Source of the DNA: Gnomoniopsis sp. IMI 355080
Lineage: Eukaryota; Ascomycota; Sordariomycetes; Diaporthales; Gnomoniaceae
Direction: 5' to 3'
NCBI GenBank assembly: GCA_027946555.1
Contig: JAPEVC010000149.1
Location: 26,053-90,052 of the forward strand
Length of the DNA stretch: 64,000 nucleotides
Shown here one piece after another: positions 60,967 to 64,000 of this stretch (position 1 is its first letter; the number at the start of each line of letters is the position of its first letter). The notes below the pieces were generated by a model. The model was given only the letters and a program-made list of their open reading frames with translations, was not told where the DNA came from and did not search any database. Position numbers and translations under genes: made by a program.

Positions 60967-63685
60967 ATGTCTCGATTCTTCCGCAGCGCCGACGATAGCT
61001 CGTCCGAGAGCAGCAGCGACGAGGAGGAGCTTTACTCCGGCGACGAGCAAAACGAGAAGGAGGAGGAATCCGAGGACGAGGACTCCGAGGAGGAAGAGGA
61101 CGAGGACGACTCTGACGATGACTCCAGCGACAGTGATGCCGGCAAGGGCAAGGGTGGCAATCGTTTCTTGGAGGGCGCCTCCGAGAGCGAGGACAGCGAC
61201 GCAGAGCAGACCACCAAGGTCAAATCGGCTAAGGACAAGCGACACGATGAACTCGAGGCGACCATCACTCTGATCACCAACGCCGAGAAAATCAACGACT
61301 GGAACACCATTTCCACCGGTACGGTTCAGCCTCTACTGATCTTAACCCCCCCCCCCCATTCCCCCAAGTCAATGTGCGATGCTGACGTGTAGCAGAGTTC
61401 GACAAACTCAACCGCCAGGCTGAGAAGCTCAAGAGTCTAGGCAAGGCGCCAAAGGGCTACATCAAGTGCATTGCCGACCTGGAAGACTTCATGAATGAGA
61501 CCATCGCGAAGCAGAAAGTCAGCACCAAGAAGATGAACAAGCTGAACGCCCAGGGTCTCAACGCCGTCAAGCAAAAGATCAAGAAGACCAACAAGGAGTA
61601 CCAGGCCCAGATTGACGAGTACAAGGAGGACAAGGACGTGTACATGTTCGATTCCGAGGAAGACGAGCCCGAGCCCAAGCCTAAGAAGACGGTCCGCATC
61701 AAGGAGAGCTACGCCGCTGGCGCCGATGACGAGGATGACGAGGGTTTCGCTACTGTTGGCAAGGGTGGAAAGCTTCTCCAGTTCACCCCCGAGAGCATCT
61801 TCAAACACCTCCGAACAATTATGGAGTCCAGAGGCAGGAAGAACACGGATAGGGTTGAGCAGATCAAGATCATGGAGAAGCTGAACGAGATATCCAACAC
61901 TCCCTACCAGCGCATCCGGGTCCTGCTGACCATTATCTCCACTCGATTCGACCTCGGCTCCGGCGCAGCTACATCCATGGCTCTGGACCACTGGAAGGCG
62001 GCTGAGAAGGAAATCGGACAGCTGTTGGACACCCTGAACGAGCACCAGGAATACGTTGTGCTCGAGAACGCCGAGGAGTGGGAGGACGACGAGACACCCC
62101 CGACGATGCAGGAGGGCCAAAAATACATCAAAGTTCCCGGAAGCGTGGTTTCATACATCGAGCGTCTTGATGATGAGCTGACCCGCTCTCTGCAAAACAT
62201 CGATCCTCACACTTCAGAGTACATCGAGCGTTTGACCGACGAGTCATCTCTGTACAACCTGATTTTCAAGTCGCAACTTTACTACGAGATGCTCCGTAAG
62301 GACACCGATCTGGAGTTCGACCAGGACAACATCAACCGGATTATGAGCCGCCGTATGGAGCACATCTACTTCAAGGTATGTATCGACTTTCAGTGCTGTG
62401 TAATATACGGTTTGCTGACTAGTCCTAGCCCGCCCAAGTGGTCAAGACTCTTGAGGAGAACTCATGGAAGGAGTTGCCCGCCACTGTGGACTCTGCTATC
62501 ACACCTAAGGCCAAGAGCAGCGACGCATTGGAGCTCGTCAATATCATCAGCAATTACCTCTTCAGCAACAGCGAGGGCTACCACCGGGCAAGGGCTATGC
62601 TCTGCCACATTTACTTCCAGGCTCTGCACGACGACTACTACAAGGCTCGCGACATGATGTTGATGTCCCATTTGCAAGATTCCATCAGCACCTTCAACGT
62701 CGCCACGCAAATTCTCTATAACCGCACGCTTGTACAAGTTGGTCTCTGTGCGTTCCGCGCAGGCCTGGTGTACGATGCTCAAAACACGCTTCAGGAGATT
62801 TGTGGCAGCGGTCGCCAGAAGGAGCTCCTCGCCCAGGGTGTCATGATCCAGCGTTACAGCCAGGTTTCCCCAGAGCAGGAGCGTTTGGAGAGGCAACGAC
62901 AGCTTCCCTTTCACCTGCACATCAACTTGGAGCTGCTGGAGTGTGTATACCTGACCTGCAGCATGCTCCTCGAAATCCCCCTTCTGGCCCAGACCGGCTC
63001 ATCTCCTGATGTAAAGAAGCGAGTCATCAGCAAGACCTACCGGCGCATGTTGGAGTACCACGAGCGACAGATCTTCACTGGCCCGCCAGAGAACACAAGA
63101 GACCACGTCATGCAGGCGTCCAAGGCGTTGGCAGCTGGAGAGTGGAAGAAGGCCACTGAGTTCATTCACGCCATCAAGATTTGGGAGCTCATGCCTAACT
63201 CCGAGACCATCAAGTCCATGCTCGCTAAGCAGATCCAGGAGGAGGGCCTGCGGACATACCTATTCACATATGCGCCTTTCTATGACACACTATCGGTAGA
63301 GACTCTGAGCAGCATGTTCGAGCTCGAGCCGCGCAAGACCTCTGCCATTGTAAGCAAGATGATCAGCCATGAGGAGTTGGCTGCTGCTCTTGATCAGGTC
63401 ACCAAGACTGTCATCTTCCGCAAGGGTGTTGAGCTTAGCCGCCTGCAGAGCCTCGCCCTAGCTCTGTCGGATAAGGCCAGCAACCTCATGGAATCCAACG
63501 AGCGAACTCTGGAGCAGCGGACACAGGGATCTACCAACGCCTTTGAGCGGTCAACGCGTGGTCGTGGAGGACGGGGTGGCGGCCGTGGCCGAGGTGGTGC
63601 TAGGGGCGGTGGCCAGACCGGGCCTAGACAGACTGGCGGCACACAATTTACGGGTGGTGCCCTAGGCGCTGCTGTCCGTGGTTGA
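60967..63685 (+). CDS. NIP1: Eukaryotic translation initiation factor 3 subunit C (Nip1)
   Basis: Three exons, 60967-61318, 61396-62375 and 62429-63685, give 862 residues, as expected for fungal eIF3c. The start context is GTCAAAATGTC. The N-terminus is [20 protein letters not shown] followed by a long Asp/Glu/Ser-rich tail, the part that contacts eIF5 and eIF1. The helical body includes [20 protein letters not shown] and [20 protein letters not shown]. The PCI domain near the C-terminus includes [20 protein letters not shown] and [20 protein letters not shown]. An RGG-rich tail ([14 protein letters not shown]) ends the protein. eIF3c is a core scaffold of eIF3, which joins the 40S subunit to the initiation factors. 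Both introns are canonical and in frame. Confidence 0.95.
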
Positions 63686-64000
63686 ATATGTTGCGTCGTC
63701 TCTGGTTTTATTTTCCGCTCGGCCTTAATTGCATGGGACGGGTTGTGCTTGTTTGGAGGCGGACAAAAAGGATAGGAATTCGCGGGTGTAGAAACAGCGA
63801 GTTTAGACGGCTCAATTGACAAGTTTATTACGAGAATCATGAGTGATGAATAAGTAGCTGCACGAAGTCTGTGGACTTGCGATCTGGGTTGCTCATTTTT
63901 ATTCCACCATTGATACTTGTTTCCGGCAATCTAGAATACATTCTTGCAAGTCGATGTATGCGGTTGTTTTTTTGTTTTTTTTTTCTGCTGTGCTTGGGCC
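63686..64000. other. 3' region of eIF3c gene to window end
   Basis: It contains the probable 3' untranslated region, with a T-rich tract at 63966-63984. No further gene starts before the window ends. Confidence 0.55.

Overview
The window is chromosomal DNA of a filamentous ascomycete (Pezizomycotina, most likely a Sordariomycete). Genes carry short introns (about 50-130 nt) with GTRNGT donors, CTAAC/CTGAC-like branch sites and usually YAG acceptors. Start codons sit in CAAAATG or CACAATG contexts, GC content is moderate, and the proteins have typical fungal cell-wall, DUF5672, C2H2 and MFS architectures. I rebuilt 15 protein genes by hand-splicing, plus one intron-encoded C/D snoRNA. No transposon, rRNA, tRNA, CRISPR or prokaryotic-type feature is supported.

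Layout. 1.2-5.7 kb: ISA2 (mitochondrial Fe-S assembly), then RPL7 (minus) and RPS14 (plus) diverging from one roughly 630-bp promoter, with a snoRNA in RPL7 intron 2. 8.3-9.2 kb: a secreted, GPI-anchored Ser/Thr-rich wall protein built on a duplicated cysteine unit. 13.0-14.7 kb: SEC12. 15.3-20.4 kb: two divergent DUF5672 membrane proteins, probably Golgi glycosyltransferase-like. 24.4-26.8 kb: a C2H2 zinc-finger protein. 27.7-29.4 kb: the rRNA m5C methyltransferase RCM1/NSUN5. 30.4-32.3 kb: a DHA1-type MFS transporter. 32.9-34.3 kb: a GPI-anchored PLC-like phosphodiesterase with a 15-nt microexon. 35.8-37.1 kb: a PanE-like reductase. 43.7-44.9 kb: a two-repeat MYB/SANT factor with an unresolved 5' end. 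52.5-59.8 kb: PRP8. 61.0-63.7 kb: eIF3c/NIP1.

Functional picture. Most genes are housekeeping: ribosomal proteins, rRNA methylation guide and enzyme, translation initiation, splicing and ER export. They are mixed with secretory or cell-surface genes (GPI wall protein, PLC-like protein, DUF5672 pair, MFS). There is no obvious secondary-metabolite cluster. The gene-poor stretches (9.2-13.0, 20.4-24.4, 37.1-43.7 and 44.9-52.5 kb) hold microsatellites and recurring short palindromes of the ACCTAGGT, CTACTAYGTAG and GTACNGTAC types, but no gene I can support firmly.

The observations most worth following up are: (1) a PRP8 intron that appears to end in TG instead of AG; (2) the snoRNA in RPL7, whose guide matches the conserved 25S ACCCGAAAGA region; (3) the divergent DUF5672 paralogs sharing a phase-2 intron inside the membrane anchor; (4) the very long non-coding flanks of the MYB gene.
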